Of a DNA stretch of 39,956 nucleotides, positions 1-10,578 are shown piece by piece. Source of the stretch: Methylibium sp. GTDB taxonomy: Bacteria > Pseudomonadota > Gammaproteobacteria > Burkholderiales > Burkholderiaceae_C. The translations under genes and the position numbers were made by a program. Position 1 is the stretch's first letter; every line of letters begins with the position of its first letter. A model generated the notes under the pieces. The model ran no database searches and was not told the origin of the DNA. It was given only the letters and a program-made list of their open reading frames with translations. The stretch lies in contig PNNH01000011.1 in NCBI GenBank assembly GCA_013824165.1, positions 1 through 39,956 of the forward strand. Reading direction: 5' to 3'.

Positions 1-701
1 CGGTCCGGGCCGCCGGCCACTGCCGTGCCCATCATGGCCTTGCCGGGCTCGCTCATCACGGTCTTGACGTCTTCGAAGTCGACGTTGACCAGGCCGGGCA
101 TGTGGATGATGTCCGAGATGCCGCCGACCGCGTTCTTCAGCACGTCGTTGGCGTGCGCGAAGGCCTGGTCTTGCGTGACATCGTCGCCCAGCACATCCAG
201 CAGCTTGTCGTTCAGCACGACGATCAGCGAGTCGACATTGGCTTCCAACTCGGCCAGGCCGGAATCGGCGGCCTTGGAACGGCGGTTGCCTTCGAACTCG
301 AAGGGCTTGGTCACCACGCCGACCGTCAGGATGCCCATCTCCTTGGCGACGCGGGCAATCACCGGCGCAGCGCCCGTGCCGGTACCACCACCCATGCCGG
401 CGGTGATGAACAGCATATTGGCGCCCTGGATGGATTCGCGGATGCGGGCTTCGGCCTCCTCGGCGGCGGCCTTGCCCATCTCGGGCTTGGCGCCGGCACC
501 GAGGCCAGTGCTGCCAAGCTGCAGGAGTTGGTCGGCCTTGGAACGATTGAGCGCCTGGGCATCAGTATTGGCGCAGATGAACTCCACGCCTTGAACGCCC
601 TGGGCAATCATGTGATCGACCGCGTTTCCGCCGCCACCACCGACGCCGATCACCTTGATCTGGGTGCCCTGGTCAAACTCTTCGATCATTTCGATCGCCA
701 T
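1..701 (-). CDS. ftsZ: Cell division protein FtsZ (3' part missing)
   Basis: Tubulin-like GTPase that polymerises into the Z ring at mid-cell and recruits the divisome. The first 233 residues are visible; the gene runs off the window start, so the C-terminal part of the GTPase region and the conserved tail that binds FtsA are not seen. The N-terminus begins [20 protein letters not shown] and is followed by the glycine-rich nucleotide-binding turn (residues 20-25). The tubulin signature GGGTGTG lies at residues 104-110. The ATG at 701 is preceded by a perfect Shine-Dalgarno sequence. It is the last gene of the dcw cluster and is separated from ftsA by 104 bases, the largest gap in the cluster, so it may have extra regulation. 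Identity is certain. Confidence 0.98.
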   Translation of the reverse strand, partial: MAIEMIEEFDQGTQIKVIGVGGGGGNAVDHMIAQGVQGVEFICANTDAQALNRSKADQLLQLGSTGLGAGAKPEMGKAAAEEAEARIRESIQGANMLFITAGMGGGTGTGAAPVIARVAKEMGILTVGVVTKPFEFEGNRRSKAADSGLAELEANVDSLIVVLNDKLLDVLGDDVTQDQAFAHANDVLKNAVGGISDIIHMPGLVNVDFEDVKTVMSEPGKAMMGTAVAGGPD

Positions 702-805
702 ATCAAACCTCCTTCGCCAATTGTGCCGTTGCCACACGTGAAAAACTACGGGGAATACCCCTTTATTTGAGCCCTGGTCGCAGATTCGCGACGTCGCGAC
801 TCCGC
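702..805 (-). other. ftsA-ftsZ intergenic spacer with a 14-bp palindrome
   Basis: This 104-base gap separates the ftsA stop from the ftsZ start. It holds a perfect 14-bp palindrome TCGCGACGTCGCGA at 786-799, just after the ftsA stop codon. It also holds a short GGGG-N4-CCCC inverted repeat at 750-761, followed on the minus strand by GTAGTTTTT, which is too weak to call a terminator. No convincing -35/-10 pair was found, although extra ftsZ promoters in this position are common in other bacteria. The palindrome could be a protein-binding site or an RNA hairpin; the sequence alone does not decide. Confidence 0.5.
707..714 (-). promoter_or_regulatory. Strong ribosome binding site of ftsZ
   Basis: On the minus strand this reads AAGGAGGT, a full anti-16S match, ending five bases before the ftsZ ATG. 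It is the strongest Shine-Dalgarno in the cluster, fitting the known need for FtsZ in large excess over FtsA and FtsQ. It also fixes the ftsZ start. Confidence 0.8.
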
Positions 806-2035
806 TCAAAAATTACCGAGAAACCAATCCTTGGCGCGTCCCATCAGAGTTTTCATGGAACCGGCCTGCTGCGCCGCCTTCAAACCCCGGGTGCGCGACA
901 GCCGCGCCTCTTCCAGCAAACCCATGACGGTGGCCGAACGCGGGTTGGAAACCATATCGAACAAGGCGCCGCTATAGGTCGGGTTGCCGCGTCGCACGGG
1001 TTTCAGGAATATGTCCTCGGCCAGCTCGACCATGCCCGGCATCACCGCCGATCCACCCGTCAAGACAATCCCTGACGACAGCAACTCCTCGTAACCACTT
1101 TCGCGGATGACCTGATGCACCAGCGAGAATATTTCCTCGACTCGGGGTTCAATAACTCCGGCAAGTGCTTGTTTTGAAAGCATGCGGGGGGCGCGGTCGC
1201 CCAGCCCGGGAACCTCAACCTGATCGGACGGGTCGGCCAGCAGTTGTTTCGCCACGCCATACTCGACCTTGATTTCCTCGGCATCCTTGGTCGGGGTGCG
1301 CAAGGCCATCGCGATATCGCTGGTGATCAAATCCCCGGCGATCGGGATTACCGCGGTATGGCGGATCGAGCCGCCGGTGAATATCGCCACATCGGTGGTG
1401 CCGGCGCCGATATCCACCAGCGCCACCCCCAAATCACGCTCATCGGCGGTCAGCGCGGCGGCGCTGGAGGCGCTGGGGTTGAGCACCAGCTGGTCGACTT
1501 CCAGGCCGCAGCGGCGCACGCACTTGACGATGTTCTCGGCCGCGCTCTGGGCGCCGGTGACGATGTGCACCTTGACTTCCAGGCGCCCGCCGCTCATGCC
1601 GACCGGCTCCTTGACCTCATGGCCGTCGATGATGAATTCCTGCGGTTCGACCAGCAGCAAGCGCTGGTCGTTGGGAATGTTGATGGCCTTGGCCGTCTCC
1701 ACCACGCGCGCCACATCGACCGGCGTGACCTCCTTGTCGCGCACGATCACCATGCCGGTGGAGTTCTGGCCGCGGATATGGCTGCCGGTGATGCCGGTGT
1801 AGACGCGGCCGATCTTGCAGTCGGCCATCATCTCTGCCTCCTTCAGCGCCTGCTGGATCGACTGGACCGTCGCGTCGATGTTCACCACCACGCCGCGCTT
1901 GAGGCCATGCGAAGGCGCCACGCCCAGGCCGGCGATGCGCAGCTCACCATTGCCCAGCACCTCGGCCACCACCGCCATGATCTTGGCGGTGCCGATATCC
2001 AAACCAACGACCAGATCCTTGTATTCCTTGGCCAT
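806..2035 (-). CDS. ftsA: Cell division protein FtsA
   Basis: Actin-like ATPase that tethers FtsZ filaments to the inner membrane and signals to FtsN/FtsQLB. The 409 residues show the actin-fold phosphate loops: GLDIGTAK at 11-18 and DIGAGTTD at 208-215. The adenosine-binding motif GIVLTGGSA lies at 322-330. The insertion subdomain typical of FtsA (SHS2/1C) lies between roughly 85 and 165. The C-terminus ends in a short amphipathic stretch, [12 protein letters not shown], corresponding to the membrane-targeting helix of the family. Length is normal (about 410-420). It starts six bases after the ftsQ stop and is followed by the ftsZ spacer. The start at 2035 fits the usual N-terminus ([16 protein letters not shown]). 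Confidence 0.98.
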   Translation of the reverse strand: MAKEYKDLVVGLDIGTAKIMAVVAEVLGNGELRIAGLGVAPSHGLKRGVVVNIDATVQSIQQALKEAEMMADCKIGRVYTGITGSHIRGQNSTGMVIVRDKEVTPVDVARVVETAKAINIPNDQRLLLVEPQEFIIDGHEVKEPVGMSGGRLEVKVHIVTGAQSAAENIVKCVRRCGLEVDQLVLNPSASSAAALTADERDLGVALVDIGAGTTDVAIFTGGSIRHTAVIPIAGDLITSDIAMALRTPTKDAEEIKVEYGVAKQLLADPSDQVEVPGLGDRAPRMLSKQALAGVIEPRVEEIFSLVHQVIRESGYEELLSSGIVLTGGSAVMPGMVELAEDIFLKPVRRGNPTYSGALFDMVSNPRSATVMGLLEEARLSRTRGLKAAQQAGSMKTLMGRAKDWFLGNF

Positions 2036-2041
2036 ATGCCC

Positions 2042-2881
2042 TCACGTTTTCTTGGCCCGGCCCCGGACGGGGACGACGGGCGCTGTCGATACACCGCGCA
2101 GACGCACTGCGAACCCTTCGGCATGGCGCAGATCGGCCGTGGCAAGCTGGGTTTGGTAGTGCGCCATGATTTGTGGAAGTGTTTGAGCGAACTGCGCATA
2201 GCGCGCCAGCACTTCGGCATCGCTGCCGCGGCCCAGCTCGATCACCGCGCCACGCTCCAGCGTGACGCGCCAGGAGCCGCGGCTGGACAGATCGAGCCGC
2301 TCCACCGCGTCGTCCAATACCTTGCTCTGCGCCTGCAGCTGTCGCCACATGGCCAGCATTTGCGCGGCGCGCCCGTCGGGGCCGGCCAGGACTGGCAGGT
2401 TCTCGTCCTCGACATCGCCCAGATTGGCCTCAAACACCTCGCCGAAGGAATTGACCAGCGCGCGCTCCGCCGCGGCATCGCTTTGGGCATCGGCACCCTC
2501 CGGCCGGCTTTCCCAATAGGCGGCCGGCTGGTGCTCCTCAAGGCGCACATGAATCTGGTTCGGCCAGACGCGCTGCACCGTCGCGCGCCGCACCCAGGGC
2601 ACCGCCTCGAAGGCCGCGCGTCCCTGCGACAGCTTCAGCGTCAGGAAGTTGCCCGACAGGCGCGGCAGCGCATTGGCCCGCAGCGAAGCAACGCTGTTGC
2701 GACCAACCTCGCCTTCCACCTGGATGTGGCGGATCGCGAAAGCCGGCAGACGCACCAGCTTGTGCACCGCCAGCGCCAGCACCGCCAGCACGAGGCCGGC
2801 CAGCAGCAGCGCCGTGACACCGTTCATCAGACGGATGTCGGGCGGCAGCGGCTGGGTGGCGGCGTCCATGCGGGGCTTCAT
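2042..2881 (-). CDS. ftsQ: Cell division protein FtsQ
   Basis: Bitopic divisome protein that joins FtsL and FtsB and links cytoplasmic and periplasmic division proteins. The proposed product is 279 residues: a short cytoplasmic tail, one transmembrane helix at about 20-42 (GVTALLLAGLVLAVLALAV), a POTRA domain from about 46 to 116 and the FtsQ beta domain beyond. I start at the ATG at 2881, 11 bases after the ddlB stop. The open frame extends upstream into ddlB, to 2938, but that stretch is low-complexity read-through. An ATG four codons downstream (2869) is a possible alternative; neither has a strong ribosome binding site. FtsQ sits between ddlB and ftsA as in other proteobacteria. Confidence 0.95.
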   Translation of the reverse strand: MKPRMDAATQPLPPDIRLMNGVTALLLAGLVLAVLALAVHKLVRLPAFAIRHIQVEGEVGRNSVASLRANALPRLSGNFLTLKLSQGRAAFEAVPWVRRATVQRVWPNQIHVRLEEHQPAAYWESRPEGADAQSDAAAERALVNSFGEVFEANLGDVEDENLPVLAGPDGRAAQMLAMWRQLQAQSKVLDDAVERLDLSSRGSWRVTLERGAVIELGRGSDAEVLARYAQFAQTLPQIMAHYQTQLATADLRHAEGFAVRLRGVSTAPVVPVRGRAKKT

Positions 2882-2892
2882 GGTTCTGGGGC

Positions 2893-3867
2893 TCAGCCCT
2901 GCTGATCCAGGCGCGCCTGGGCCACCAGCCACAGGCACAGTTGTTCGTAGGAGATGCCGGCCGCCTGGGCCGAGATCGGCGCCAGCGAGTGGGACGTCAT
3001 GCCCGGCGCGGTGTTCATCTCCAGCAGGAAAGGCTTCATGTCCTGCTTGCGCAGCATCAGGTCGGCGCGGCCCCAGCCGCGGCAGCCCAGCGAGCGGTAG
3101 GCCGCCACCACCAGCGCCTGGATCTCGCGCTCCAGCGCCTCAGGCAGGCCGCTCGGGCAGTCGTACTTGACGACATCGGTGAAGTACTTGTTCTGATAGT
3201 CGTAGTCGCCCTCGGGGGCGCGGATGCGCACTACCGGCAGCGCAAAGGCGCTGTCGCCCTCGCCCAGCACCGGGCAGGTCAGCTCCTCGCCGTCGATGAA
3301 CTCCTCGCACAGCACTTCGGCGTCGTACTTCGCCGCAAGCTCGACCGCCTGCTGCATGTCCGAATAGCCCGCCACCTTGCTCGCGCCGATGCTGGAACCC
3401 TCGTGCGGCGGCTTGACGAACAGCGGCAGGCCCAGCTCATCGGGCACTTGGCGCACACGCTCGCGCGTCAGCTCGGCCCGCTTCAGGCTGAGCCAGCGCG
3501 GCGTGGGCAGCCCATCACCGCGCCACAGCCGCTTGGTGACGATCTTGTCCATCGCGATCGCCGAGGCCATCACGCCGGAGCCGGTGTAGGGAATGCCCAG
3601 CCACTCCAGCGCGCCCTGCACCGTGCCGTCCTCTCCACCGCGGCCATGCAACGCGATGAAGCAGCGCGCAAAGCCTTCGCTCTTGAGTTCGCCCAAGGCG
3701 CGCGCGGCTGGATCGAAGCCATGCGCGTCCACCCCAGCGCCGCGCAGCGCCGCCAGCACTCCCGGGCCAGACATGGTCAGCGAAACCTCGCGTTCAGCCG
3801 AATGGCCACCCATCAGCACCGCCACCTTGCCAAGGGCCTTGGGGTCGATATTCAGATCCAGATTCAT
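2893..3867 (-). CDS. ddlB: D-alanine--D-alanine ligase
   Basis: Cytoplasmic ATP-grasp ligase making the D-Ala-D-Ala dipeptide that MurF adds to the peptidoglycan precursor. The 324 residues contain [11 protein letters not shown] (20-30), the substrate-binding start of the family, and [15 protein letters not shown] (71-85). The ATP-binding loop [15 protein letters not shown] lies at 151-165. The metal-binding [12 protein letters not shown] begins at residue 283 and includes N285. The start at 3867 shares one base with the murC stop (TGATG), and GAAGGAT lies upstream; an in-frame ATG at 3897 lies inside murC and is less likely. The family usually has EVNT or EINT here; methionine is a mild variant. 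Confidence 0.97.
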   Translation of the reverse strand: MNLDLNIDPKALGKVAVLMGGHSAEREVSLTMSGPGVLAALRGAGVDAHGFDPAARALGELKSEGFARCFIALHGRGGEDGTVQGALEWLGIPYTGSGVMASAIAMDKIVTKRLWRGDGLPTPRWLSLKRAELTRERVRQVPDELGLPLFVKPPHEGSSIGASKVAGYSDMQQAVELAAKYDAEVLCEEFIDGEELTCPVLGEGDSAFALPVVRIRAPEGDYDYQNKYFTDVVKYDCPSGLPEALEREIQALVVAAYRSLGCRGWGRADLMLRKQDMKPFLLEMNTAPGMTSHSLAPISAQAAGISYEQLCLWLVAQARLDQQG

Positions 3868-5267
3868 CACTGGACATCCTTCAAGAGTTCTGCACATTGC
3901 GCCGGCACCGCGCCGATGGAACCGGCACCCATCACGATCACCACATCGCCGTCGCGCGTCTGCTGGGCGATGGCCTGCGGCAGCGCCGCCACCCCGTCGA
4001 CGAACACCGGTTCCAGCTGGCCCGCCACGCGCAGAGCACGCGCCAGCGCCCGACCGTCGGCCGCGACGATGGGCGCCTCGCCGGCGGCATAGACCTCGGT
4101 CAGCAGCACCGCATCGGCCGCGCCGATCACGCGCACAAAGTCCTCGAAGCAGTCGCGTGTGCGGGTGTAGCGGTGCGGCTGAAAAGCCAGCACCAGGCGC
4201 CGGCCCGGGAAGGCGCCGCGTGCGGCGGACAGCACCGCCGCCATCTCCACCGGGTGGTGGCCGTAGTCGTCGATCAGCGTGAAGCGGCCGCCATCGGCCG
4301 CGCGCAGCTCGCCCCAGCGCTGGAAACGCCGGCCCACGCCGCCGAAGTTCGCCAGCGCCGCGGCGATTGGCGTATCCGGCAGCTCGATTTCGCGCGCCAC
4401 CGCGATCGCGGCCAGCGCGTTCAGCACGTTGTGCCTGCCGGCCAGATTGAGCGTCACCGGCAGATCCGGCTGGCCGGCGCTGCGCGCGACAAAGCGCATG
4501 CGCCCGCCTTCCAGCGCCTCCACCTCCTCGGCACGCAGTTCATTGCCGGCGTCGAAGCCATAGGTGATCACCGGGCGCTGCAGGCGCGGCAGGATGTCGC
4601 GCACGCCGGCATCGTCGCCGCAAACCACGGCCGCGCCGTAGAAGGGCATCTTGTGCAGGAAGTCGACGAAAGCCGTCTTCAGATTGCCGAAGTCATGGCC
4701 ATAGGTGTCCATGTGGTCGGCATCGATATTGGTGACGACCGCCAGCATGGGCAGCAGGTTCAGGAAGGAGGCATCGCTCTCGTCTGCCTCGACCACGATG
4801 TACTCGCCCGAACCGAGCTGCGAGTTGGCGCCGGCGGCATTGAGCTTGCCGCCGATCACGAAGGTGGGCTCCACGCCGGCCTCGGCCAACACCGAGGTGA
4901 CCAGCGAGGTGGTGGTGGTCTTGCCATGCGTGCCTGCAATCGCAATGCCCTTCTTCAAGCGCATCAGCTCGGCCAGCATCACCGCGCGCTGCACCACCGG
5001 CACGCTGACGGCACGGGCCGCCAGCAGCTCTGGGTTGTCGGGCTTGATCGCGGTGGACACCACAACCACCTGCGCGCCGGCGATATGTGCGGCGGCATGG
5101 CCTACCTGCACGCGCAGGCCCAGCTGGCCCAGGCGCTGCAGCGTCTCGCTGTCGCTCTGGTCGGAGCCGCTCACCGTGTAGCCCAGCTTGTGCAGGATCT
5201 CGGCGATGCCGCTCATGCCAGCACCGCCGATGCCGATGAAGTGAATGTGTTTGACGGCGTGCTTCAT
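3867..5267 (-). CDS. murC: UDP-N-acetylmuramate--L-alanine ligase
   Basis: First Mur ligase: adds L-alanine to UDP-N-acetylmuramic acid in the cytoplasm with ATP. The 466-residue product starts [20 protein letters not shown], the Rossmann-like UDP-binding turn of MurC ([10 protein letters not shown] at 11-20). The ATP loop GTHGKTTT follows at 112-119, with histidine in place of the asparagine seen in MurD/E/F, as is normal for MurC. The central part has DESDASF and [11 protein letters not shown]. The start at 5267 overlaps the murG stop by four bases (ATGA). A longer open frame upstream to 5534 lies entirely in murG and is not used. Length is normal for the family. Confidence 0.98.
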   Translation of the reverse strand: MKHAVKHIHFIGIGGAGMSGIAEILHKLGYTVSGSDQSDSETLQRLGQLGLRVQVGHAAAHIAGAQVVVVSTAIKPDNPELLAARAVSVPVVQRAVMLAELMRLKKGIAIAGTHGKTTTTSLVTSVLAEAGVEPTFVIGGKLNAAGANSQLGSGEYIVVEADESDASFLNLLPMLAVVTNIDADHMDTYGHDFGNLKTAFVDFLHKMPFYGAAVVCGDDAGVRDILPRLQRPVITYGFDAGNELRAEEVEALEGGRMRFVARSAGQPDLPVTLNLAGRHNVLNALAAIAVAREIELPDTPIAAALANFGGVGRRFQRWGELRAADGGRFTLIDDYGHHPVEMAAVLSAARGAFPGRRLVLAFQPHRYTRTRDCFEDFVRVIGAADAVLLTEVYAAGEAPIVAADGRALARALRVAGQLEPVFVDGVAALPQAIAQQTRDGDVVIVMGAGSIGAVPAQCAELLKDVQ

Positions 5268-6346
5268 GCCGCGGCCCCTGCCAGTTTCTCGATTTCGTCG
5301 GCCACGCGGCCGGCGGCGCGCGGACGCGCCAGGCCATGCGCGCGCACCGCCATGGTCAGCAACTGCTCGCGGCTCAGGCCGCTCAGCAGCGTGTGCAGCT
5401 TCTCGGCTGTCAGTTCGTCCTGAGGCAGGTGGATGGCCGCATCGTGCTGGGCCATGAAGCGGGCGTTGTCGCGCTGGTGGGCCGTCGTACTCACGACCAG
5501 CGGCACCAGCACCGCCGGCACGCCAGCCGCGCACAGTTCGCTGACGGTGATGGCGCCAGCGCGGCAGATGATCAGGTCGCAGTCCGCCAGGCGCGCGGCC
5601 ATGTTGTCGATGAAGGGAAGCAACTCGGCTTGCACGCCGGCCGCGTGATAAGCGGCCTGCACGGTGGTGAAGTTGGCCTGCCCGGTTTGATGGGTGACGA
5701 TGGGCCGCGTCTCAGCCGGCCACAGCGCAAGCGCACGCGGCACCGCGGCGTTGAGCGCCTGCGCGCCCAGCGAGCCGCCGACAACCAGCACGCGCAGCGG
5801 ACCGCTTCGGCCGGCATAGCGTTCGGCCGGCGGCGCGATCGCCTCGATCTCGTCGCGCACCGGATTGCCGGTGACCACCGCCTTGGGCGTCGATGCCGCC
5901 GCCGCACCATCAAAGCCGAAGGCGATCCGCTGGGCGAACCTCGCCAGTCCGCGGTTCGAGAGCAGCAGCGCTGCATCGGCATTTACCAGCAGCAGCGGTT
6001 TCTTCATCAGCCAGGCCATCAGCCCGCCCGGCAGGCAGACATAGCCGCCCATGCCCAGCACAGCATCGGCGCCGCGCGTGACCAGCACCTGGCGGCTCTG
6101 CACAAAAGCCCGCACCAGACCGATCAGGCCCTTGAGCGCGTGCTTCGGGCCCTTGCCGCGCAGGCCGGCAAAAGCCAGCCGGTCCAGCGGCAGGCCGGCG
6201 GCCGGCACCAGTTGGTTCTCCATGCCGTGCTCGGTGCCCACCCAGCTGACGCTCCAGCCGCGGCGCTTCATTTCCTCGGCCACGGCCAGGCCGGGAATGA
6301 TGTGGCCGCCAGTGCCGGCCGCCATGATGACCAAGTGCTTCGTCAT
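5264..6346 (-). CDS. murG: Lipid II synthase MurG
   Basis: Membrane-associated glycosyltransferase (GT-B fold, family GT28) that transfers GlcNAc from UDP-GlcNAc to lipid I, giving lipid II on the inner face of the membrane. The 360 residues show the N-terminal acceptor loop GTGGHIIPG at 11-19. The donor-binding G-loop region [12 protein letters not shown] lies near the middle, followed by the C-terminal [20 protein letters not shown] stretch that binds the UDP-sugar. It overlaps ftsW upstream and murC downstream by four bases each (ATGA), so translation is probably coupled. Length and motifs are as expected. Confidence 0.98.
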   Translation of the reverse strand: MTKHLVIMAAGTGGHIIPGLAVAEEMKRRGWSVSWVGTEHGMENQLVPAAGLPLDRLAFAGLRGKGPKHALKGLIGLVRAFVQSRQVLVTRGADAVLGMGGYVCLPGGLMAWLMKKPLLLVNADAALLLSNRGLARFAQRIAFGFDGAAAASTPKAVVTGNPVRDEIEAIAPPAERYAGRSGPLRVLVVGGSLGAQALNAAVPRALALWPAETRPIVTHQTGQANFTTVQAAYHAAGVQAELLPFIDNMAARLADCDLIICRAGAITVSELCAAGVPAVLVPLVVSTTAHQRDNARFMAQHDAAIHLPQDELTAEKLHTLLSGLSREQLLTMAVRAHGLARPRAAGRVADEIEKLAGAAA

Positions 6347-7617
6347 GCGCGGCCTCCTCGCATGAGTTGGCGATTCTCGATATCAATCCTCAGCACGATG
6401 GCCAGGGCAATACAGTTCATCAGGATGGCCGAGCCGCCGTAGCTCATCAGCGGCAGCGTCAGCCCCTTGGTCGGGAGCGCACCCAGGTTCACGCCGATAT
6501 TGATGAAGGCCTGGCCGCCCATCCAGATACCGACGCCCTGCGCATACAAGCCGGCGAAGACGCGGTCCAGCGCCACCGCCTGGCGGCCGATGTGGAATAG
6601 CTGGCGAGACAGCCAGAAGAAGGCGCAGATCACCAGCGCCACGCCCACCAGACCGAGCTCTTCGCCGATCACCGCCAGCAGGAAGTCGGTGTGCGCCTCG
6701 GGCAGGTAGTGCAGCTTCTCGACGCTGCTGCCCAGGCCCTGGCCGAACAGCTCGCCACGGCCGAAGGCAATCAGCGAATGTGTCAGTTGGTACGCCTTGC
6801 CCTGCGCGTATTTCTCGTCCCAGGGGTTCAGATAAGCAAAGATGCGTTCGCGGCGGAACTCGCTGAAGGTGATCATCAGGACGAAGGCGCCGATCAGCAC
6901 CGCGATCACCAGGAAGAACATGCGGCCGTTGACGCCGCCCAGGAACAGGATGCCCATCGCGATCGCGGCGATCACCATGAATGCGCCCATGTCCGGCTCG
7001 GCCAGCAGCAGCAGGCCCACCACACCCAGCGCCACGATCATCGGCCAGACGGCTTTGAAGAAGTTCTCCTTCACCTCCATCTTGCGCACCATGTAGTTGG
7101 CCGCGTACATCGCCATCGCCAACTTGGCCAGCTCGGAAGGCTGGAAGTTCATCACCCCCAGCGGCAGCCAGCGGCGCGCGCCGTTGACGCCCTTGCCCAC
7201 GCCCGGAATCAGCACCACGATCAGCAGCAGCAGCGCCAGGATGAAAAGCCAGGGCGCCGCGCGCTCCCACATGGCCACCGGGATCTGCACCACGATCAGC
7301 CCTGCCAGCAAGGCCAAGCCGATGGACAGCATGTGCTTGTAGAGAAAGTGGGTGGGCAGGTAGCGGCCGAACTTGGGGTTGTCAGGCAGCGCGATCGAGG
7401 CCGAATACACCATCAGCATGCCCAGCGACAGCAAGGCCAGCACCACCCACACCAGCGTCATGTCGAAGCCGACGATGCGGGTCGGCTGACCCGCCGAGGT
7501 GCTGACCCAGTCGCGCACCGGCACGGCCTCGGCCGGCTCGCGGCCGCTCAGCAGCGCGCGCAGGCGCTCGGTCCAGCGCGACAGCGCACCGGCGGCGGAG
7601 TCCGAGCTGCTGCTCAT
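6343..7617 (-). CDS. ftsW: Peptidoglycan glycosyltransferase FtsW
   Basis: SEDS-family polytopic membrane protein that polymerises lipid II during septation in complex with FtsI. The product is 424 residues. A hydrophilic N-terminal tail of about 50 residues precedes the first transmembrane segment (from [20 protein letters not shown], residues 51-70). Typical SEDS features include YSASIALP after helix 1, GVNGARRW, the FQPSELAKL motif, and the conserved loop aspartate in [14 protein letters not shown]. The C-terminal signature is [15 protein letters not shown]. It starts one base into the murD stop (TGATG) and overlaps murG by four bases. The extended tail is slightly longer than in E. coli. 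Confidence 0.97.
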   Translation of the reverse strand: MSSSSDSAAGALSRWTERLRALLSGREPAEAVPVRDWVSTSAGQPTRIVGFDMTLVWVVLALLSLGMLMVYSASIALPDNPKFGRYLPTHFLYKHMLSIGLALLAGLIVVQIPVAMWERAAPWLFILALLLLIVVLIPGVGKGVNGARRWLPLGVMNFQPSELAKLAMAMYAANYMVRKMEVKENFFKAVWPMIVALGVVGLLLLAEPDMGAFMVIAAIAMGILFLGGVNGRMFFLVIAVLIGAFVLMITFSEFRRERIFAYLNPWDEKYAQGKAYQLTHSLIAFGRGELFGQGLGSSVEKLHYLPEAHTDFLLAVIGEELGLVGVALVICAFFWLSRQLFHIGRQAVALDRVFAGLYAQGVGIWMGGQAFINIGVNLGALPTKGLTLPLMSYGGSAILMNCIALAIVLRIDIENRQLMRGGRA

Positions 7618-9392
7618 CAGGCCAGCCCCTCTTCATTGGCAAGTTCCTGCGCCGTGGCGACGAAGACCTCGGCCCGGTGGGCATAGTTGCGGAACATGTC
7701 CAGGCTGGCGCAGGCCGGGCTCAGCAGCACGCTGTCGCCTTCCACCGCCTGAGCCAGGCACCAGCGCGTGGCGCCCTGTAGCGTCTCGAAGCGCTGCATC
7801 GTCACACCGGCATCGGACAGCGAGGCAGCCAGCGACGCTTCGAGCGCCAGCGCATCACGCCCGATCAAGGCCACCGCGCGCGCATGGCGGGCCAGCGGCT
7901 CGCGCAGCGGGCTGAAGTCCTGCCCCTTGCCGTCGCCGCCCAGGATCAGCAGCAACCGGGCCGGCGCGCGATCCGCGCCCAGCCCGCTGATGGCTGCCAC
8001 GGTGGCACCAACATTGGTGCCCTTGGAATCGTCGTAGAAATCGACGCCGCGTATCGTCAGCACATGCTCGACGCGGTGCGGCTCGCCGCGGTACTCGCGC
8101 AAGCCGTGCAGCATCGGCGCCAGCGCACAGCCGGCAGCACTGGCCAGCGCCAAGGCGGCCAGCGCATTGGCGGCGTTGTGACGGCCGCGCACGCGCAGCG
8201 CGTCGGCCGGCATCAGACGCTGGATGATCAGCTCCTCGTCGGCATCGCCCTTGCGCTTCTTCAGCGTCTCGTCGGCCTCCATGGCGCGCACGAGCCAGGC
8301 CATGCCGCCTTCGTGGACCAGGCCGTAATCGCCGGGTTGGCGCGGTGCATCCAGGCCGAAGCGGACCACCTTGCGCGAAACCACCTTGCCAGGCCGGCCG
8401 CGGCCCTGCTGCAGCTTGACCGGCGCCGGCACCATCACTTCGACCAGCGGGTCGTCGCGGTTGATCACCATCAGCGCAGCCTCGCCGAAGATGCGGGACT
8501 TGGCGCGGGCGTAGGCGGCCATATCGCCATGCCAGTCCAGATGGTCCTGCGTCAGGTTCAGCACCGCACCGGCCGTGGGCTCGAAGCCCTGAACGGTGTC
8601 GAGCTGGAAGCTCGACAGCTCCAGCACCCAGACCTCGGGCAGATGCTCGAACACCGCGGGCTTGGGTGCCGGCGGCTTGATCGGCAGCGGCTGCTCGTCC
8701 AGCAGCTCGTCCACTTCTTCAAGCGTGCTGCGCTCGGGCGCGGCGGGTTCTGCATCAGCCAAGGCCTCTGCCGGCTCGTCGACACGCTCGCTGGCGATGA
8801 TCTCGACGACAGGCTCAACCGGCTGCGTTGCGTCCGACCCAGGCGCGTCGGCGGCCGCCTCAGGCAATACCTGCGCCGGCTCCATGTCCAGCGCCTGCTG
8901 CAGCGTGGTCAGCAGGCTGGGGCCGATGTTGCCAGCCACCGCAACGCGCTTGCCGGCGCGCTCGGCCAGCAGCGCCGTCATGCAGGTGGTGGTGGTCTTG
9001 CCATTGGTGCCGGTGATGGCCAGCACGGCGGGCTCGTAGCGGCGCTCGGCCTTCAGATCCGCCAGCGCGCGGGCGAACAGGTCCAGCTCACCCTGCACCG
9101 GCACGCCGCTGGCGCTCGCGGCGTAGAGCAGGGCCTTCAGCCGTTCGTCCAGCGGCGACAGGCCGGGGCTCTTCAGCACCAGCTTCACACCGGACAAGGC
9201 ATCGGCACCCAGCGCGCCGCTGAAGAAATCCACGCCCGGCAGCTGCTCCTGCAGCGCGGCCCGCTGCGGCGGGTTCTCGCGCGAGTCCCACACGCGGGCC
9301 GTCGCGCCATGGCGCAGGCACCAGGCGGCCATCGCCAGGCCGGAATCACCCAGCCCGAGGATCAGCACGTGGAGGCTCTTGAGATGATTCAT
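7617..9392 (-). CDS. murD: UDP-N-acetylmuramoylalanine--D-glutamate ligase with a large internal insert
   Basis: Second Mur ligase, adding D-glutamate to UDP-MurNAc-L-Ala. The 591 residues have the N-terminal [15 protein letters not shown] (11-25) and the ATP loop GTNGKTT (128-134). Also present are NIGPSLL (155-161), LELSSFQLD (257-265), [11 protein letters not shown] (279-289) and [12 protein letters not shown] (403-414). E. coli MurD has about 440 residues; the extra length is mainly an insert of about 80 acidic, alanine/proline-rich residues between NIG and LSSFQL (about 171-250). Shorter additions lie near 320-340 and 370-395. All catalytic motifs are intact, so the enzyme should be active. 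The start is seven bases after the mraY stop, and its stop overlaps the ftsW ATG. Confidence 0.96.
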   Translation of the reverse strand: MNHLKSLHVLILGLGDSGLAMAAWCLRHGATARVWDSRENPPQRAALQEQLPGVDFFSGALGADALSGVKLVLKSPGLSPLDERLKALLYAASASGVPVQGELDLFARALADLKAERRYEPAVLAITGTNGKTTTTCMTALLAERAGKRVAVAGNIGPSLLTTLQQALDMEPAQVLPEAAADAPGSDATQPVEPVVEIIASERVDEPAEALADAEPAAPERSTLEEVDELLDEQPLPIKPPAPKPAVFEHLPEVWVLELSSFQLDTVQGFEPTAGAVLNLTQDHLDWHGDMAAYARAKSRIFGEAALMVINRDDPLVEVMVPAPVKLQQGRGRPGKVVSRKVVRFGLDAPRQPGDYGLVHEGGMAWLVRAMEADETLKKRKGDADEELIIQRLMPADALRVRGRHNAANALAALALASAAGCALAPMLHGLREYRGEPHRVEHVLTIRGVDFYDDSKGTNVGATVAAISGLGADRAPARLLLILGGDGKGQDFSPLREPLARHARAVALIGRDALALEASLAASLSDAGVTMQRFETLQGATRWCLAQAVEGDSVLLSPACASLDMFRNYAHRAEVFVATAQELANEEGLA

Positions 9393-9399
9393 CGCCCGC

Positions 9400-10578
9400 T
9401 CACCTGAGCTTCAAGCTGGCCAGGCCGACCAGGCACAGCAGCATGGTGATGATCCAGAAGCGCACCACCACCTGGGTCTCTTTCCACCCCGATTTCTCGA
9501 AGTGGTGGTGCAGCGGCGCCATCTTGAAGATGCGCCGACCCTCGCCGTAGCGCTTCTTGGTGTACTTGAACCAGCTGACCTGGATCATCACCGACAGCAC
9601 TTCGGCAACAAAGATGCCGCCCATGATGCCGAGCACGATCTCCTGGCGCGTGATGACGGCCAGCGTGCCGAGCGCGCCGCCCAGCGCCAGCGCGCCGACA
9701 TCGCCCATGAAGACCTGGGCCGGATGCGCGTTGAACCACAGGAAGGCAAGACCTGCCCCCGCCAGCGCGCCGCAGAAGATCAGCAGTTCGCCAGCACCCG
9801 GGATATAGGGCAGCAGCAGGTACTTGGAGAACACCGACGAGCCGGTCAGGTAGGCGAACAGGCCCAGCGCCGAGCCGACCAGGACCACAGGCATGATGGC
9901 CAGGCCGTCCAGGCCATCGGTGAAGTTCACCGCATTGCTGGTGCCGACGATGACGAAGTAGGACAGCGCAATGAAGCCGAACACGCCCAGCGGATAGCTG
10001 ACGGTCTTGAAGAAGGGCACGATCAGGTCGGCCTTGGGCGGCAGATCGGTGGAGAAACCGCTGCTGACCCAACGGTAGAACAGCTCAATGACGCCCAGGA
10101 TGCTGGTCTCGGAGACGCTGAAGGCCAGATACAGCGCTGCGATCAGGCCGATCAGCGACTGCCAGAAGAACTTCTCGCGGCTGCGCATGCCTTCGGGGTC
10201 CTTGCGCACCACCTTGCGCCAGTCGTCCACCCAGCCGATGGCGCCGAAGCCCATCGTCACCAGCATCACCACCCAGACGAAACGGTTGCTCCAGTCGAAC
10301 CACAGCAGCGTGGAGATGCCGATGCCGATCAGGATCAGCACGCCGCCCATGGTGGGCGTGCCGCTCTTGGCCAGATGCTGCTGCACGCCGTACTGGCGGA
10401 TCGGCTGGCCGATCTTCATCTCGGTCAGCCGGCGGATCACCCAGGGGCCAAAGGCCAGACCGATCAGCAGCGCCGTCATGGCCGCCATCACCGCACGGAA
10501 GGTGATGTAGTTGAACAAGCGCAGGAAGCCCAGCTCCGGGTACAGATCCATCAGCCATTGCGACAGGCTAAGCAGCAT
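9400..10578 (-). CDS. mraY: Phospho-N-acetylmuramoyl-pentapeptide transferase MraY
   Basis: Polytopic membrane enzyme that transfers phospho-MurNAc-pentapeptide to undecaprenyl phosphate, forming lipid I. The 392 residues show the paired aspartates WVDDWRK (117-123), [12 protein letters not shown] (215-226), [12 protein letters not shown], and the HHHFEKSGW loop that begins at 357 and marks the active site. About ten transmembrane helices are visible. I choose the ATG at 10578 because GGAGG lies eight bases upstream. A longer frame begins at 10593, but its ATG would overlap that ribosome binding site. The chosen start overlaps murF by 11 bases. Confidence 0.97.
   Translation of the reverse strand: MLLSLSQWLMDLYPELGFLRLFNYITFRAVMAAMTALLIGLAFGPWVIRRLTEMKIGQPIRQYGVQQHLAKSGTPTMGGVLILIGIGISTLLWFDWSNRFVWVVMLVTMGFGAIGWVDDWRKVVRKDPEGMRSREKFFWQSLIGLIAALYLAFSVSETSILGVIELFYRWVSSGFSTDLPPKADLIVPFFKTVSYPLGVFGFIALSYFVIVGTSNAVNFTDGLDGLAIMPVVLVGSALGLFAYLTGSSVFSKYLLLPYIPGAGELLIFCGALAGAGLAFLWFNAHPAQVFMGDVGALALGGALGTLAVITRQEIVLGIMGGIFVAEVLSVMIQVSWFKYTKKRYGEGRRIFKMAPLHHHFEKSGWKETQVVVRFWIITMLLCLVGLASLKLR

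Noticed and set aside
734-739. CACGTG palindrome in the ftsA-ftsZ spacer
   Set aside because: A six-base palindrome is expected often by chance, and the motif has no known bacterial meaning here.
750-761. GGGG-N4-CCCC hairpin with a following T-run between ftsA and ftsZ as a terminator
   Set aside because: The stem has only four pairs and the T-run is displaced; termination just before ftsZ would also be biologically unlikely.
1244-2905. 553-codon open frame on the plus strand opposite ftsA and ftsQ
   Set aside because: It is antisense to two certain genes, its product is rich in His, Arg, Gly and Gln as in GC-rich shadow frames, and it matches no family.
3897-5423. 508-codon plus-strand open frame opposite murC
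   Set aside because: A shadow of murC with the same biased composition (runs of His, Gln, Arg); no start signal or domain.
8646-8882. murD insert as a frameshift, duplication or separate small gene
   Set aside because: The frame is continuous, contains no repeat of murD sequence and no start signal, and both flanking motifs align normally.
7884-9407. 507-codon plus-strand open frame opposite murD
   Set aside because: MurD motifs are complete on the minus strand and the opposite frame has only shadow-type composition.
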